A DNA stretch of 64,000 nucleotides. Origin: Chamaea fasciata. Lineage: Eukaryota; Chordata; Aves; Passeriformes; Sylviidae. The position numbers were made by a program, and so were the translations under genes. The notes under the pieces were generated by a model. The model saw only the letters and a program-made list of their open reading frames with translations, was not told the DNA's origin and searched no databases. Below are positions 23,091 to 34,410 of this stretch, piece after piece (the first letter of the stretch is position 1; every line of letters begins with the position of its first letter). The stretch lies in NCBI GenBank assembly GCA_029207755.1, contig JARCOQ010000009.1, forward strand, positions 31,580,914 to 31,644,913, written 5' to 3'.

Positions 23091-24121
23091 TTCTGGGCCA
23101 TCATTCCCGCTGGAAGGCTGCAGGATCATCACGTGGCTCAAACTGCCCTCACCTCCATAGATGCAGGACCCTAAAAGCACCAACTGTGCTTTCCCCACCT
23201 GCAGGTGATTGTGCCTTAGGGGTGAATTAGCCACACATTCCTTGCTTAAAGATTCCAGAATATTCCTATAAAATGTTTGCCTTTGACACATGAATCACAG
23301 GTAGAATGGCAAATTTAGGAAGCCTCTGACAACTAGCCTACAAAAAAAAAAAAAAAATTAAGAACATACAAAGGACTTAATTACAGGCTGGAATTTTGAT
23401 AGTTGGATATCTTAATTAAAAAAAAAAAAAAAGTAATTGTTCTGCCTGGAAACCAACTGCAGAAACCTTTTATAAGATTATCAGTGAAGACAATATTTTC
23501 GGAGATTAATTCTTGTCCTTAAAGGAAACTGCAGTGCTGAAGGAGCACAGGGAAAAAAGGAAAACATGGAAGAAGAGGTGTGTTCTGTTACCTGACTTGA
23601 GTTGCGCCCCTTACTTCTCCTGAGATTAAATTTGATCTTGACAGTCAGGTCTGGGGTGAAGGAATTTGCTGCCCTGCTGTGAAAAGAAAGCAGTGAGGAG
23701 TTCTGCCTGCCGCAGTCCAGTTTTTATGAAATGGGAAGCTAAAACTGCAGCTTGATCCAAGCCAGCAGTGAATTTCAACCGCTTCAGCTGGCAAGAAAAC
23801 AAATATCCATTTTAATAAAATCAGTAAAAATCATTTTATGGCAGAAGATGAGTGGTCAGCCTCAAAACAGACATGTAGGTGACTACAGGTCTGTGAAGTT
23901 ATTATGAAAAAAGCTGCTGTTAATAATTTAATTATCAGTCTAACTTCGATAAAATACAGCCATTAGCACCTCCCAGTTCTGCCCAAGGTTTGTTTAGGTC
24001 CTCTTCCCAACAAGAGTTTATTTTGTCTCCAACTTTTACTTATTCTTTGTAAAATCTCAATATCAGGATGTGTTCAGAACATCAAAGTGCTCTTAACAAC
24101 AAGGCTTTTTCAGGAAGGGAT
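23091..24121. other. Unique AT-rich non-coding DNA
   Basis: The stretch includes A runs near 23341-23358 and 23417-23433. The part from 23460 to 24060 is repeat-free, with several TAATTA-like cores ('taataatttaattatcagtc' near 23920). It could be a weakly supported conserved non-coding block; I see nothing that decides. Confidence 0.35.
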
Positions 24122-24190
24122 CCTGGAATCACAGAATTGTTTAGGCTGGAAAAGGCCTTAAGACGATCATGTCTGACCATTAATCACTGT
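24122..24190 (-). mobile_element. Short older CR1 3' end
   Basis: About 70 bases in reverse: 'aatcacagaattgtttaggc', 'tggaaaaggccttaagacga', then 'gaccattaatcactgtc'. It is an old, diverged terminus. Confidence 0.65.
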
Positions 24191-24436
24191 CACCTATTTC
24201 CAAAGTCGTTCTTCCTACATGGCTGCATTTGCCGCTGGATTACTTTTAAATGGGATCTGTTTTAAACGAAATTCTCTTTCTTAATTTCCTCCTAATTCTG
24301 TAGGCATTATGCAGGTCCCCCAAGATAGAGATGCCCTGTGCAGGGAAGATAAATAGGAATCAAGGTTTGCCCACAGGTCTCACAAATCCCCCTGGCTCTC
24401 CAGAAGGTTGGCTTCCTCTCTCCAAATTCCTTTGGG

Positions 24437-24479
24437 AAAAAAAAAAAAAAAAAAAAAAAAAAAACACAAACAAAAAAAC
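24437..24479. repeat. A-rich low-complexity tract
   Basis: Twenty-eight A residues are followed by 'cacaaacaaaaaaacc'. It is a simple repeat; open frames through it are Lys-rich artefacts. Confidence 0.9.
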
Positions 24480-24635
24480 CCCACCCAACTTTGTTTCAAA
24501 TAGAATGCAATCAGTTCAGATAGGTGAGTCTGTGAGGACGAACCCAGGACTCAGGAATAATCTGGGATTCATATGCCAGTTCTGTGAAAATCTAAAATCT
24601 TCTCAATCAGGAAACTTCACAAACTTCAAAAGGAC

Positions 24636-24878
24636 ATAGAGCTGTGCTAGGAGGGTTTAGGTTGGATTTCAGGGAAAGGTTCTTCCCCCAGAGGGTGCTG
24701 GGCACTGCCCAGGCTCCCCAGGGAATGGGCACGGCCCCGAGGCTGCCAGAGCTCCAGGAGGGTTTGGACACAGCTCCCAGGGATGCCCAGGCTGGGACTG
24801 TTGGGGTGTCTGTGTAGGGTCAGGGGATGATAATCCTTATGGATCCCTTCCAGCTCAGGATATTCCACAATTCTCTGA
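24636..24878 (+). mobile_element. CR1 LINE 3' region (group B)
   Basis: This copy has 'ggagggtttaggttggattt', 'gtgctgggcactgcccaggc', 'atgggcacggccccgaggct' and the terminus 'cccttccagctcaggatatt' with 'ccacaattctctg'. It shares a further ~67 bases beyond its 3' end with the group B copy at 28.5 kb. Confidence 0.85.
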
Positions 24879-24945
24879 TTTGCTGGCTGTTGAAGCTCTG
24901 AGCTGGCTGCTCCCAGGGCAGGCTGAGCTGTTCATCCTTCCCTGT
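24879..24945. repeat. 3' flank shared with the CR1 at 28.5 kb
   Basis: This stretch matches 28748-28816 with only about eight differences ('gttgaagctctgagctggct', 'gctcccagggcaggctgagc'). Other group B copies (32.7, 51.9, 59.3 kb) lack it. It is either a duplicated genomic flank or a 3'-extended subfamily. Confidence 0.75.
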
Positions 24946-25023
24946 TGTCCAGTGAATGTGTTGTGACTTCATGGGGACATTTAAGGAGCTTAGGAGAAAG
25001 ACGGAGAAGAAGTTTTAACTAGG

Positions 25024-25253
25024 GATTGAGTGCCAGCACACAGGGAATGGCTTCCCACTGCCAGAGGGCAGGGATGGATGGGATATTGGGAAGGAATTGT
25101 TCCCTGGCAGGGTGGGCAGGCCCTGGCACAGGGTGCCCAGAGCAGCTGTGGCTGCCCCTGGATCCCTGGAAGTGCCCAAGGCTGGGTTGGACACTGGGGC
25201 TTGGAGCAGCCTGGGACAGTGGGAGCTGTCCCTGCCCATGGCAGGGACTGGCA
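25024..25253 (+). mobile_element. CR1 LINE fragment (group A), 3' end lost
   Basis: The copy runs from 'cacacagggaatggcttccc' through 'gatattgggaaggaattgtt' and 'ggagcagcctgggacagtgg' to 'gcccatggcagggactggc'. It then stops before the 'aacccaaaccattc' terminus. LINEs normally lose the 5' end, so the missing 3' end implies a later deletion. Confidence 0.85.
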
Positions 25254-26789
25254 CAAGCAGCAGTGCCTGAAGGCTGCAGGTCTGTTCCTGACAAGGAAAC
25301 TCCTCGTTCTGATGCTTTTATGACCTTCTGGAATATATAAATCTCCAATCTGGTATTCCCCCTTCCTTGTAGATTCCAACAGCAACTGCAGAGTTTGTGG
25401 TTGCAACAAAATTCAGAGGTGTGTGTTCACTTTTCCCAGCTGCCAGGGCAAAATCTCCATGGTTTCTCGATCCAGATTGGAACAAATCACCACTTTAACA
25501 CTCAGTGATGTGTCATGGCGAGAAATCAGCCTCTGCAAAGGGCTTCTGAGGCAGAAAAAGCCTTGCTGCTCTGAATGGGGGTCGTTAGGAAGGTGGACTG
25601 ACCTCCTGGAGTGTCCTACCAACCCCTGCAGCTGGACACATCCCCTCACCACCCCTCACCTAAACCCAAGCTGCACAAACTTAGCACAAATTCCCTCTGC
25701 TGCCTCTTCAGAGCTGTTAATCAGTGCCATGCCTTGCTCCTTGCTTTTTTCCAGCACAGTCTTGGTGCATCCTGTGTTTGCTTGATCCACTTGGAGACCG
25801 GGGTGGTGCTGAAACCCTCAGTAGCTCCTTTTGAAGTCGATTTTATCCTTTCTGCCCCATGTGTGGTTTTTCCTGTGCTGTAAGGGCTGGATTTCCAAAC
25901 AGACACTGCGGAGCCTGGCTTGTCCAACAACATTTTTAACGAGGGTTTCCAAATGTTTCAGGCAGGAAGACCTAAATATTAATGCTCCTGGGAAAACAAG
26001 GAACTTGAACGACTGCTGCTGATCAGTTCATGATTTCCAGAGGTGCTGCAGCTCCTCAGATAAAGCCTGTGTGTGCTTTTTGTTCAGCAGTAATTCAAGT
26101 TTATCTGTGTGCATGACTAAGACTGTGAGAAAGTGTCTTTGTGGCTGTCATGTCTAAAGATGGGCGTGAAGATCCCATGGAATAATTTATTCCTGTTGCT
26201 CGGGAAAAGTGTGTGAGACAAGGAAAAGAGATGAAGTCCAGGAAGAGAAAATTGGTTTTTTTGTGAAAAGGCTGGCAGAGGTGGCTGAGCTGGTGGTGTA
26301 AAATGGGAACAGCAAAAAAAGTGGGTTGGCAGCTGCTCAAGCCAATTTACCTTGCTGACCAATATCCTCGTGGCTGCATTTCCAGGCTCATTCAACAGCC
26401 TGCACACTCCTGACCTTCCCAGTCTCCAGCTCTGCCCTGGGTTTGTTTCTGTTAGTGCCTTAAATCTGGTTTTGCACAACCACTTGTGACTAAAGGTGAT
26501 GGCAGCTCCATCCTGGCTCCCAGATCTGTGGGAATGCACAACCTCTTGCCTCTAGCCTGTGGGATGTCTCTGAGATCCCCTGGGATTTTCCCAAACCGCT
26601 CTGGTTGGGATGGGTATCAGATAAATATCAAACCTTGAGAGGACACGGGAAGCCTGGAGGTCAGGACACACAACAGGTGAGAGCCCTCAGTCTGATCCAG
26701 AGGTCATAGATGAAGCCCAGATGTGGCCACATCTGCCAGGCAGGAGGCCACCACTGCACTCGTTCTTTTGGGAGCCCCACTAGAAGGAC
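25254..26789. other. Unique non-coding DNA
   Basis: About 1.5 kb of moderately GC-rich DNA without recognisable elements. Overlapping frames on both strands (for example 25423-25785 and 26117-26539) show no domain. Confidence 0.4.
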
Positions 26790-27211
26790 CCTAAGGGGCT
26801 GGAGCGTGTCCAGGGAAGGGAAGGGAGCTGGGGAAGGGGCTGAGCCTGGAGAAAAGGAGGCTCAGGGGGGACCTTGTGGCTCTGCACAACTCCTGACAGG
26901 AGGGGACAGCCAGGGGGGATCGGGCTCTGCTCCCAGGGAACAGGGACGGGACAAGGGGAAACGGCCTCAGGCTGTGCCAGGGGAGGCTCAGCTTGGACAG
27001 CAGCAGGAATTTCTGCATGGAAAGGGTGCTGAGGCCTTGGCAGGGGCTGCCCAGGGAGGTTTGGAGTGCCCATGGCTGGAGGTGTCCAAGGAAGGGCTGG
27101 AGGTGGCACTGAGTGCTCTGGGCTGGGGACAAGGTGGGCACCGGGCACAGCTGGGACTCCATGGTCTGGGAGGGCTTCTCCAGCCTCAGTTATCCTGGGA
27201 TCCTGTGATTA
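26790..27211 (+). mobile_element. Young CR1 LINE 3' region (group C)
   Basis: About 420 bases are nearly identical to 58770-59195. Landmarks are 'ctgagcctggagaaaaggag', 'cctcaggctgtgccagggga', 'ttctgcatggaaagggtgct' and the end 'cagcctcagttatcctggga' with 'tcctgtga'. The low divergence suggests recent activity. Open frames of up to 183 codons lie within it. Confidence 0.9.
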
Positions 27212-27305
27212 AATGGAAAACCAGACAGCACAAACTTTTTTGCATTTCAGACAGGGTATGACAATCACTTAAATACAATCCATGAAGTAGAAGGAGGTAC
27301 TGGAG

Positions 27306-27323
27306 GAAAAAAAAAAAGGAAAA

Positions 27324-27355
<32 letters not shown>

Positions 27356-27358
27356 AGG
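27306..27358. repeat. A-rich low-complexity tract
   Basis: About 53 bases of A interrupted by a few G. It is a simple repeat following the CR1 copy, without an obvious link to it. Confidence 0.9.
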
Positions 27359-28294
27359 GAAGAGGAGGCTGTTTCAAGCTACAAAATCCAGCTCCTGCTC
27401 TGCACTGCAAAATTAAGAAAGGCTTTGTCGGTTCAAGGCAATGAGCTCCTTGCTGCAATTCAGGAAGCAGCCTTTTAATTCCGTTTAATACCAGAATTTA
27501 TTGATCGTTTCCTATCGAGCATTTCTGCGGATTGCACGGTTTTGTATGCTTAAAAGATCAGGTGTCTCAAACTCTGAGTATTGCAGAGCTGCACAGCTGT
27601 TCTCCAGCTGTGAGCAGGTGCATTCTGAGGTAATCAGTCTGCAACCCACCTGGGACCTGCCAGATGAAATGCAAAAGGACTGTTAGCATTCCGAAAGATT
27701 GAGCTGCACTTCCCCACTCTTTCAAAAGGGCACAGTTTGGGTTATCTCCTCTTGCAAATATTTAAAAGTAATTGTCTTACATACATTTTTACTTCCTGAG
27801 GCCTGATTTCTTCCCCTGGCGTTTTCCTGGCTGAGGAAGCGTTTCTAAACCCACCACTCTGAACTCTGGCTTTCCGTATTGCAGTGACAAAAGAGAGAGC
27901 CCGCCCCAATGGCACGAAGCATCCCCGAGGGAATTATCAGCACCTTGATCCCGGTATCGTCCTGTAAATCCCAGCAGAATTTCAGCAGGATTTCTTCCCG
28001 CAATCGGGATGGGGTAAGACACTAAATCAGTCAGTGATTCAGAACAAGCCCTTCACTGGAGCTGTGTGATTGGAAGGACGTGTGTGGTGTGAGCCGCTTG
28101 GGAAAATGCCTTTGGAATCATCCCTCCCAGGCACCTTGCTGCGTGTTCTCTGCAGCCTGCTGGGGAAGGAGGAAGTAGTGGTTAATCCCATGGGAATGTC
28201 ACCTCCACATTCCTCTTTACACCTGTGCTTCTCCTCTTCCCAGCACACCTGGCTTTTGCTGCCCCTCAGAGACTACCTCTGGAGTTCTCTGCCA
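27359..28294. other. Unique non-coding DNA
   Basis: No gene or element is recognised in this stretch. Confidence 0.4.
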
Positions 28295-28747
28295 GAGGAA
28301 ATCGTCCCTAGGGACGGTGGCTTTAGCAAGGCAGGGTGGAGAGAACACAGGGATATAAAAGGGAGAGGATCTAAAGGAGGGACACAGGCGTGGGGAAGGG
28401 TCTGGAAGGGTCCTACAGGGAGTGGCTGAGGGCACTGGGTTCACTAGAGGGAATTGAGGGTGGAGCTCACCCAGGGCTGCAGCTCCAAACTCTGCTCTCT
28501 GGGACAGGGACAGCACCTGGGGAACAGCTGGAGCTGGGTCAGGAGGGTTTAGGTTGGAGATCAGGGAAAGGTTCTTCCCCAGAGGGTGCTGGGCACTGCC
28601 CAGGCTCCCCAGGGAATGGGCACGGCCCCGAGGCTGCCAGAGCTCCAGGAGTGCTTGGACACCACTCCAGAGATGCCCAGGGTGGGATTGTTGGGGTGTT
28701 GATGATCCTTTTGGATCCCTCCCAGCTTGGGATATTCCATGATTCTC
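28295..28747 (+). mobile_element. CR1 LINE 3' region (group B), long
   Basis: The fullest group B copy has an upstream part near 28420-28520 ('gtggctgagggcactgggtt', 'gggacagggacagcacctgg'). It is followed by 'ggagggtttaggttggagat', 'gtgctgggcactgcccaggc' and the terminus 'gatattccatgattctctg'. The 5' limit is approximate. Confidence 0.85.
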
Positions 28748-28816
28748 TGATCTGCTTGTGGTTGAAGCTCTGAGCTGGCTGCTCCCAGGGCAGGCTGAGC
28801 AGTTCGTGCTTCCCTC
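28748..28816. repeat. 3' flank shared with the CR1 at 24.6 kb
   Basis: This is the second copy of the post-CR1 flank at 24879-24945, with 'gttgaagctctgagctggct' and 'gctcccagggcaggctgagc' conserved. It lies immediately after the CR1 octamer tail in both places. Confidence 0.75.
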
Positions 28817-29550
28817 TTGCTTTACAGGCCTGTGCTTGAAGGAGAACTGATTCACCAGAAACATCTGCTTTCCAAGCAGCTGTGCCTTGTGGGGTGTCCC
28901 GCATTCAGGAATTCAGATTAGGAAGAGGTAAAGGAAGGTTAAACAGGTGAGTCATGGTGGGCTGGAGAATCAAAGAATAATCTTCTCCGTGTTGTGGGTG
29001 GGTGAAATTCTTGCAACATCTGAGTCTCAGAGGGCTGGAGACTTTCCTGGACCTCTCCCAGTATTCACCTCTTTGTTAAAAACTCCCTGTTACTCCTCAT
29101 CCTGCTCCTGCAGAATGAGAGATCTGGCTCCTGGTGGTTTTTATTACTTTGAGGGTGGTTATCATGTTTGCCCTCTGTCCAGCCCTTCTCCAAGTGACCT
29201 GGAATGGATAAATCAAGTTATTGCAGGAGGAGCAGCTCTCTGGACCTCCAGGAAATGTGTTGTGCAATACAAGATCCTGCACTCTGCATGAGACCTCCTG
29301 GATACAAAACACAAACACCTGGTAAAGCACCACCTTTTCCAGCTGAAAGCTGAGCTGTTCTGCTCAGAAGTAATAGAAAAAGGGCTGCTTTTAATCACTT
29401 TTTTTTAAAGAAATTAGACAAAAAGTGTTTGGGGCGGAGACAGGTTATTATAATTTTTATCTCAAACAGCTTCACGTAAAATCTCTTGTTCTTTTCTGAG
29501 GATGTTTTATATGGTCCCAATTCTGATGGTACCTGAGCAACTCCCTGGGT
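28817..29550. other. Unique non-coding DNA
   Basis: No gene or repeat is recognised. Confidence 0.4.
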
Positions 29551-29640
29551 GTAGAATCATGGGATAGGGAATGGTTTGGGTTGGAAAGGAGCCTCAAGGT
29601 CCTTCAGTTCCCACCCCCCGCCACCTTCCACCATCCCAGG
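29551..29640 (-). mobile_element. Short CR1 3' end (group A)
   Basis: In reverse: 'tagaatcatgggataggga', 'atggtttgggttggaaagga', 'ccaccttccaccatcccagg'. It lies 15 bases from a plus-strand terminus, forming an inverted pair. Confidence 0.75.
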
Positions 29641-29654
29641 ATGTGCTGGTGTTG

Positions 29655-29735
29655 CTGCCCATGGCAGGAGTGGAACAGGATGAGCTTTAAGGTCTTTTCC
29701 AACCCAAACCATGTTGGTATTCCATGATCTTCCAG
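29655..29735 (+). mobile_element. Short CR1 3' end (group A)
   Basis: The fragment reads 'tgcccatggcaggagtggaa', 'gatgagctttaaggtctttt', 'ccaacccaaaccatgttggt', then 'attccatgatc'. It is the plus-strand arm of the inverted pair with 29551-29640. Confidence 0.75.
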
Positions 29736-30798
29736 TGCATTTATAAGTCTCCAAGAACAAACCTGCTGTCATATTTCTTTCCAATAACCAAACATTATTG
29801 ATTTATTAATGTTGTTTAATGAAAAAAAAAAAATAAAGCAATGCAGAAGATTTTATTAAAATATCTTTCAGCAGCACAGTGGAAACTCTTCTTGCCTGGC
29901 CCTGGACGTGTGCATGGGCACAGATGATTCAGGTGAAGGCTCATGAAAATGGGCAAATAATTGCTCAGCTTACTTAATATTGAGATTTATGAGACAGTGA
30001 ATGAATCTCTTGGGAGGAAAAAAGCCCAAGCTGTGGTTTTGATGGCCCTCAGGCCGTCATTTCTCAACTGGAAAATTGAGGCACATGCCAGAAAGCCTTG
30101 GGATGAGAAACAAGGAGCAGCCTGAGCAAGGTTAGGAAAGGGAAACTGAGCTGTGAAATTGCTGTGGTTGGGAAAATGAGCCATGATCTTCATGGAAAAG
30201 GCTGGTCTGCTCCCGGGATGAGGGTCTCAGCCCCAGAAATGCCCTGGGGAGAGGAGGAAGATGAAACTGGGAAGTGGGAATGAGGAGCTTGTTGTGTCTT
30301 GTTTTGGGATTAGTGGGTTATTCATCCAGGAGCAATCCCATCCCTGCTGCCTTTCATCCCACAGCTGAGCAGGTGAGATGTCCCAAGTTGCAGGGAATGA
30401 CTGAGGGAGGAGGAAATTCGTGAGTAGGGAAGGAATCTCTTGGCTCTTCACCAGAGCTGTGGAAGCCCTTGAGAGAAGGGAGTCTGTCTCCTTAGTCCTC
30501 TCCTGAATTCCTACCCCACTGCTGCCCTTCCCAAGGCAGGGAGGATGTTCTTGAGACCTCCTCCCCAGAGCAGCAAAATTCAGCTGTTATGAAAGCTCAG
30601 GACTGTCTCTGCTGAAAGAACCTCACATTTATCTGTCACTGATCAGCTGGGATGATATTGTGGCAGATTCTGCATCTCTTCAAGCTCCCTGAGCCTTCAG
30701 GAGACCAGTCTGGGAATTTGACTCTAAACTTAACTTCTCTCTTTAGCTCTAGGAAGTGAAAAAAAAAAAAAAAAAAGAGGTAATAGAAAGAGAGCAGA
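29736..30798. other. Unique non-coding DNA
   Basis: About 1 kb without a recognisable gene. A runs occur near 29820-29833 and 30759-30775. Confidence 0.4.
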
Positions 30799-31022
30799 TT
30801 TAGATGGGATATTGGGACAGAATTGTTCCCTGGGAGGGTGAGTAGAGGCTGGAACGGAATTCCCAGAGAAGCTGTGGCTGCCTCTGGACTCCTGGAAGTG
30901 TCCAAGGCCAGGTTGGATGGGGCTTGGAGCAGCCTGGGACAGTGGGAGGTGTCCCTGCCCGTGGCAGGGGTGGAATTTTGGAGCTTTAAAGTCCCTTCCA
31001 ACCCAAACCATTCCATGATTCT
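30799..31022 (+). mobile_element. CR1 LINE 3' region (group A)
   Basis: The copy has 'tagatgggatattgggacag', 'aattgttccctgggagggtg', 'ggttggatggggcttggagc' and the terminus 'cccttccaacccaaaccatt' with 'ccatgattctg'. It carries several substitutions relative to other group A copies. Confidence 0.88.
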
Positions 31023-32714
31023 GACGGATACGATGGGAATTCTTTACTGTAACAACAGCCCGAAGATAGAAAACACACAAAACCTTCCTGTAATTATACA
31101 CATGGATTTGAGAGGGGATTGCTAAGGGCTTTGACAGAGATTTTCTGATTTTTGCAGGATTTCTTTATACTCCAAATATGCTACAGTCAGAATTTCAGTC
31201 TGGTTTTAGACAAACCCAGGGTTTAGTGAGGCAGATGCTCTGTAACTGTTTGTAAATGTGGCAGTAAATGAAGGCAGTCAACAGCCAATCCATGGCTCCA
31301 TGCCATTGGAAAAAGAGTGACTTGGTGACACAGCAATTGCCTCACTATCCAGGTTTTGCCACCAGGCACTTCCCAAAACACTCGAGTCATCAAAAATATT
31401 CTTTGTTGCGACCTCTGGATTTTTCCTCCTCTCCAACTGCACATTAATCTGCAAGCAGGTGTATTCCTACTCCTGTCCCAGTGACTCCAGGGAAAAAGGG
31501 ATGGAGCTCTCCAATCCCTTATTTATTTTTTCCAAGCCAGCTGCTCCTCAGTGAGCACATTCATAGCAAGGGAAACGTGAGAGCTCTCCCCGCATTTGAA
31601 TTTGAATTGTATCAGGAACCCAAAATTTCCAGAAGCATTTCATCTGAAATAATTGAAAGAATCCTTTCTATGCCTTGTTGAAAGATATGAGGAACCTAAT
31701 TTAAATCCAATTCCAGGATAATGCCAGCTTTTTGTGCCCTGCTTATCTGATGCAGAAGCTGGGGAGATTCTGCTGAATTTCTGCTTGCCTTCCCCTCTCT
31801 CTATTTTACTTTTTCCTGACCCTGTGCTAAAAGGGAACAGTACAGAGAACCACATGAAAATCCTATTGATTCTGGTGAAAACCTTGAATTATCCCAGAAC
31901 TGACACTTTTATTGGTAAAAGATACATCCTAAATGGATAAAGCTGGAGCTCAGGAGTGCTCAAGAGAGAAAAAGACTCCTGAACACACAATGCTGTGCCC
32001 TGTAGGGCCATGTTTCATTTTTGCAGAGCAGATTAGAACTGCTGAGTTTTGTCCTGACATCCACATGGGACTGTCAAGTGAATTTTTTATGTCTTTACAT
32101 CACCCCTGTGGAAAACAATGTCCAAGCAAGAGGTAGAGAAGGGAGGAGGTGCCTCCTTCTAAAGTGATCTCCAGCAAAAATACAAATTGGTGGGGGTTTG
32201 GGAAAAAATGCCAGTGGATATGAGTGTAGGGAACGGTGGGAAAGGTGACAGGAGGACGTTGTACCCTGCCCAGAGTGGGAGAACTGGGAATGCTTGGCAC
32301 TGGGGAGGGAGATGAAATAACTGAAAATTACCAAACCATTGAACTCTTTAATTTTTTATTAATAATAATAAAGTCAGCTTGATCAAGGGCTGGTGTAATC
32401 CTATTATCTCGCTGGGAAGTTTGGCCATGTGCATTTTCCTCAGGTGTCCCTGCTGGAACCAAGGGACTGAGGGAAACTTTCCTGGAACTGCTTACCAGCT
32501 TCCAGAGCTCTCTTCCAGCACTGTTAAATTTCAGCTGGAGAGGGTGAGGAGATAATTTTTTCTCAATATTTTTTCTCTTTTTTTTTTTTTTTCTCAAAAC
32601 TGGACTTTGTTTGTGGAACCCCAAACTCTGTGAGGAAACAGCCACTCCTGGAGTGTCAATCTCTGCGCATTCCCAATCAAGCTCCCAACCTCAGCATGGT
32701 GGGGGGGGTAGGTG
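31023..32714. other. Unique non-coding DNA
   Basis: About 1.7 kb with no recognisable gene or element. A T-rich patch lies at about 32575-32592. Confidence 0.4.
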
Positions 32715-32935
32715 GCAATCATGGAATAATCCTGAGTTGGGACCCATCGGGATCATGGATCCAGCTCCTGTCCCTGCACAGACACCCCAACAATCCCACC
32801 CTGGGCATCCCTGGGAGCGGTGTCCAAGCACTCCTGGAGCTCTGGCAGCCTCGGGGCCGTGCCCATTCCCTGGGGAGCCTGGGCAGTGCCCAGCACCCTC
32901 TGGGGAAGAACCTTTCCCTGATCTCCAACCTTTCG
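32715..32935 (-). mobile_element. CR1 LINE 3' region (group B)
   Basis: In reverse: 'atcatggaataatcctgagt' (terminus), 'cagacaccccaacaatccca', 'gctctggcagcctcggggcc', 'ctgggcagtgcccagcaccc' and 'ctttccctgatctccaacc'. This is the usual group B order, but without the 3' flank seen at 24.6 and 28.5 kb. Confidence 0.85.
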
Positions 32936-33828
32936 CTACACATGCCACAATATTGAGGGAAAGGGCCAAAACTGAAGTGCTGAGGGGTTTTGAGTGTTTT
33001 CAGTCTGTGGAGAGAAAGCACAGCTTGCTCTAGGAAAAATCTACCTGCTCACTTAAAGCCCAGCTTAGAGGGAGTGATTTTAGTCCAGCACTGCAGTCTC
33101 CTCAGGGAAACAAAATAAAAACTCTGGGACAAGCTGGTGTTTAGTAATTCCTGAGTACAGAGCCAATTCTCCAAAATGAGCACCTGATACATTTTTGAGA
33201 GGCAGAATCAGGGAGTGAGAAGTCTTCTAGCAAATTTGTGCCTTTTTTCTTGTTGTTTGTAGCTTTTCCTGCTTGAGGAGGGGATGGACAGGACTGACAA
33301 AGCAACACAGCTCCCCACCTCAGAAAACAAATTATTTTAGTTTTCCAAAGCTGCTGAAGTAAAGGGTTTAGGAGGATGGAGCTGCATGTTTTGATCCTCC
33401 TTCTCACCTCGTCCTGAGCTGCTTCTGATCTCAGCCACCAAGTCTGTATGGGGAGTGTGAAGCAGCTCATCAGAGGGGGATGAAAAGCCTGGCTCTGGAG
33501 AGATAGACAAGCAGCAGGAGGGAAAGATGACAGTGAGGGGAAATCAAAGAGAAAAAGGTGTGAGAGACAGGCAAGTGGAGTGGGAAGGGCAGTTAAAATG
33601 GGCAGAATCATCAGGGGCTCCTGAGAGAAAAACTGAGCCAGGTAGAAATCCTTGTCGAAGTTGTTTTGGTTTTTTTTTTTTTGTCTTCCAGCTGTTCTCA
33701 CTGGTAAATACCCAGAGCAGGCAGAGAGATGAAACAAATCCTCCATTGGCTGCGGATTCTCATGGAAATCTGAGCATCGCTGGGTAGAAGGGACTGTGGG
33801 ATGTGTGTGAGAAATGGGATGAGACCAA
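32936..33828. other. Unique non-coding DNA
   Basis: No gene is recognised. A long minus-strand frame at 33141-34133 joins this stretch to the neighbouring CR1 and is judged a chance read-through. A T run lies near 33669-33682. Confidence 0.4.
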
Positions 33829-34410
33829 TCATAGAATCCCAGACTGGTTTTGGTGGGGAGGGACCTTAAGGCCCATCCAGTCCCAGCCCCTGCCATGGGC
33901 AGGGACAATTTCCACTGTCCCAGGCTGCTCCAAGCCCCAGTGTCCAGCCTGGCCTTGGACACTTCCAGGGATCCAGGGGCAGCCACAGCTGCTGTGGGCA
34001 CCCTGTGCCAGGGCCGGCCCGCCCTCCCAGGGAACAATTCCTTCCCAATATCCCATCCAGCCCTGCCCTCTGGCTGTGGGAACCCATTCCCTGTGCCCTG
34101 TCCCTCCATCCTTTGTCCCAAGTCTCTCTCCATGTTTCCTGTGGCTCCTTCAGGCCATGGAAGGCCACAACCAGGTCACCCCAAAGCTTCTCCTCTCCAG
34201 GCTGAACAATCCCAGCCCTCCCAGCCTTTCCTCCCAGCAGAGCTGCTCCATCCCGCTGCTCATCCTGGTGCCTCCCCTGGCCTCTCTCCAGCAGCTCCAG
34301 GTCCCTCTTGTGCTGGGCCCCAGGGCTGGGGCAGCTCTGCAGGTGGGGTCTCACCTGGGCACAGGGGCAGAGGGGCAGAATCCCCCCTCCCCTGCTGTCC
34401 CAGAGGTGAC
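33829..34410 (-). mobile_element. Longest group A CR1 copy in the window
   Basis: On the minus strand, about 580 bases run from the terminus ('tcatagaatcccagactggt') through 'ggatccaggggcagccacag', 'cctgccctctggctgtggga' and 'ctctccaggctgaacaatcc'. It continues into a 5' part with 'cagcagctccaggtccctct' and 'gtggggtctcacctgggcac'. The 5' part matches the general CR1 plan. No complete reverse-transcriptase frame remains. Confidence 0.9.

Noticed and set aside
33141..34133. 330-codon minus-strand frame, the longest in the window
   Set aside because: About a third of it lies in the group A CR1 copy at 33.8 kb and the rest in unique DNA. It shows no known domain and its composition resembles translated non-coding sequence.
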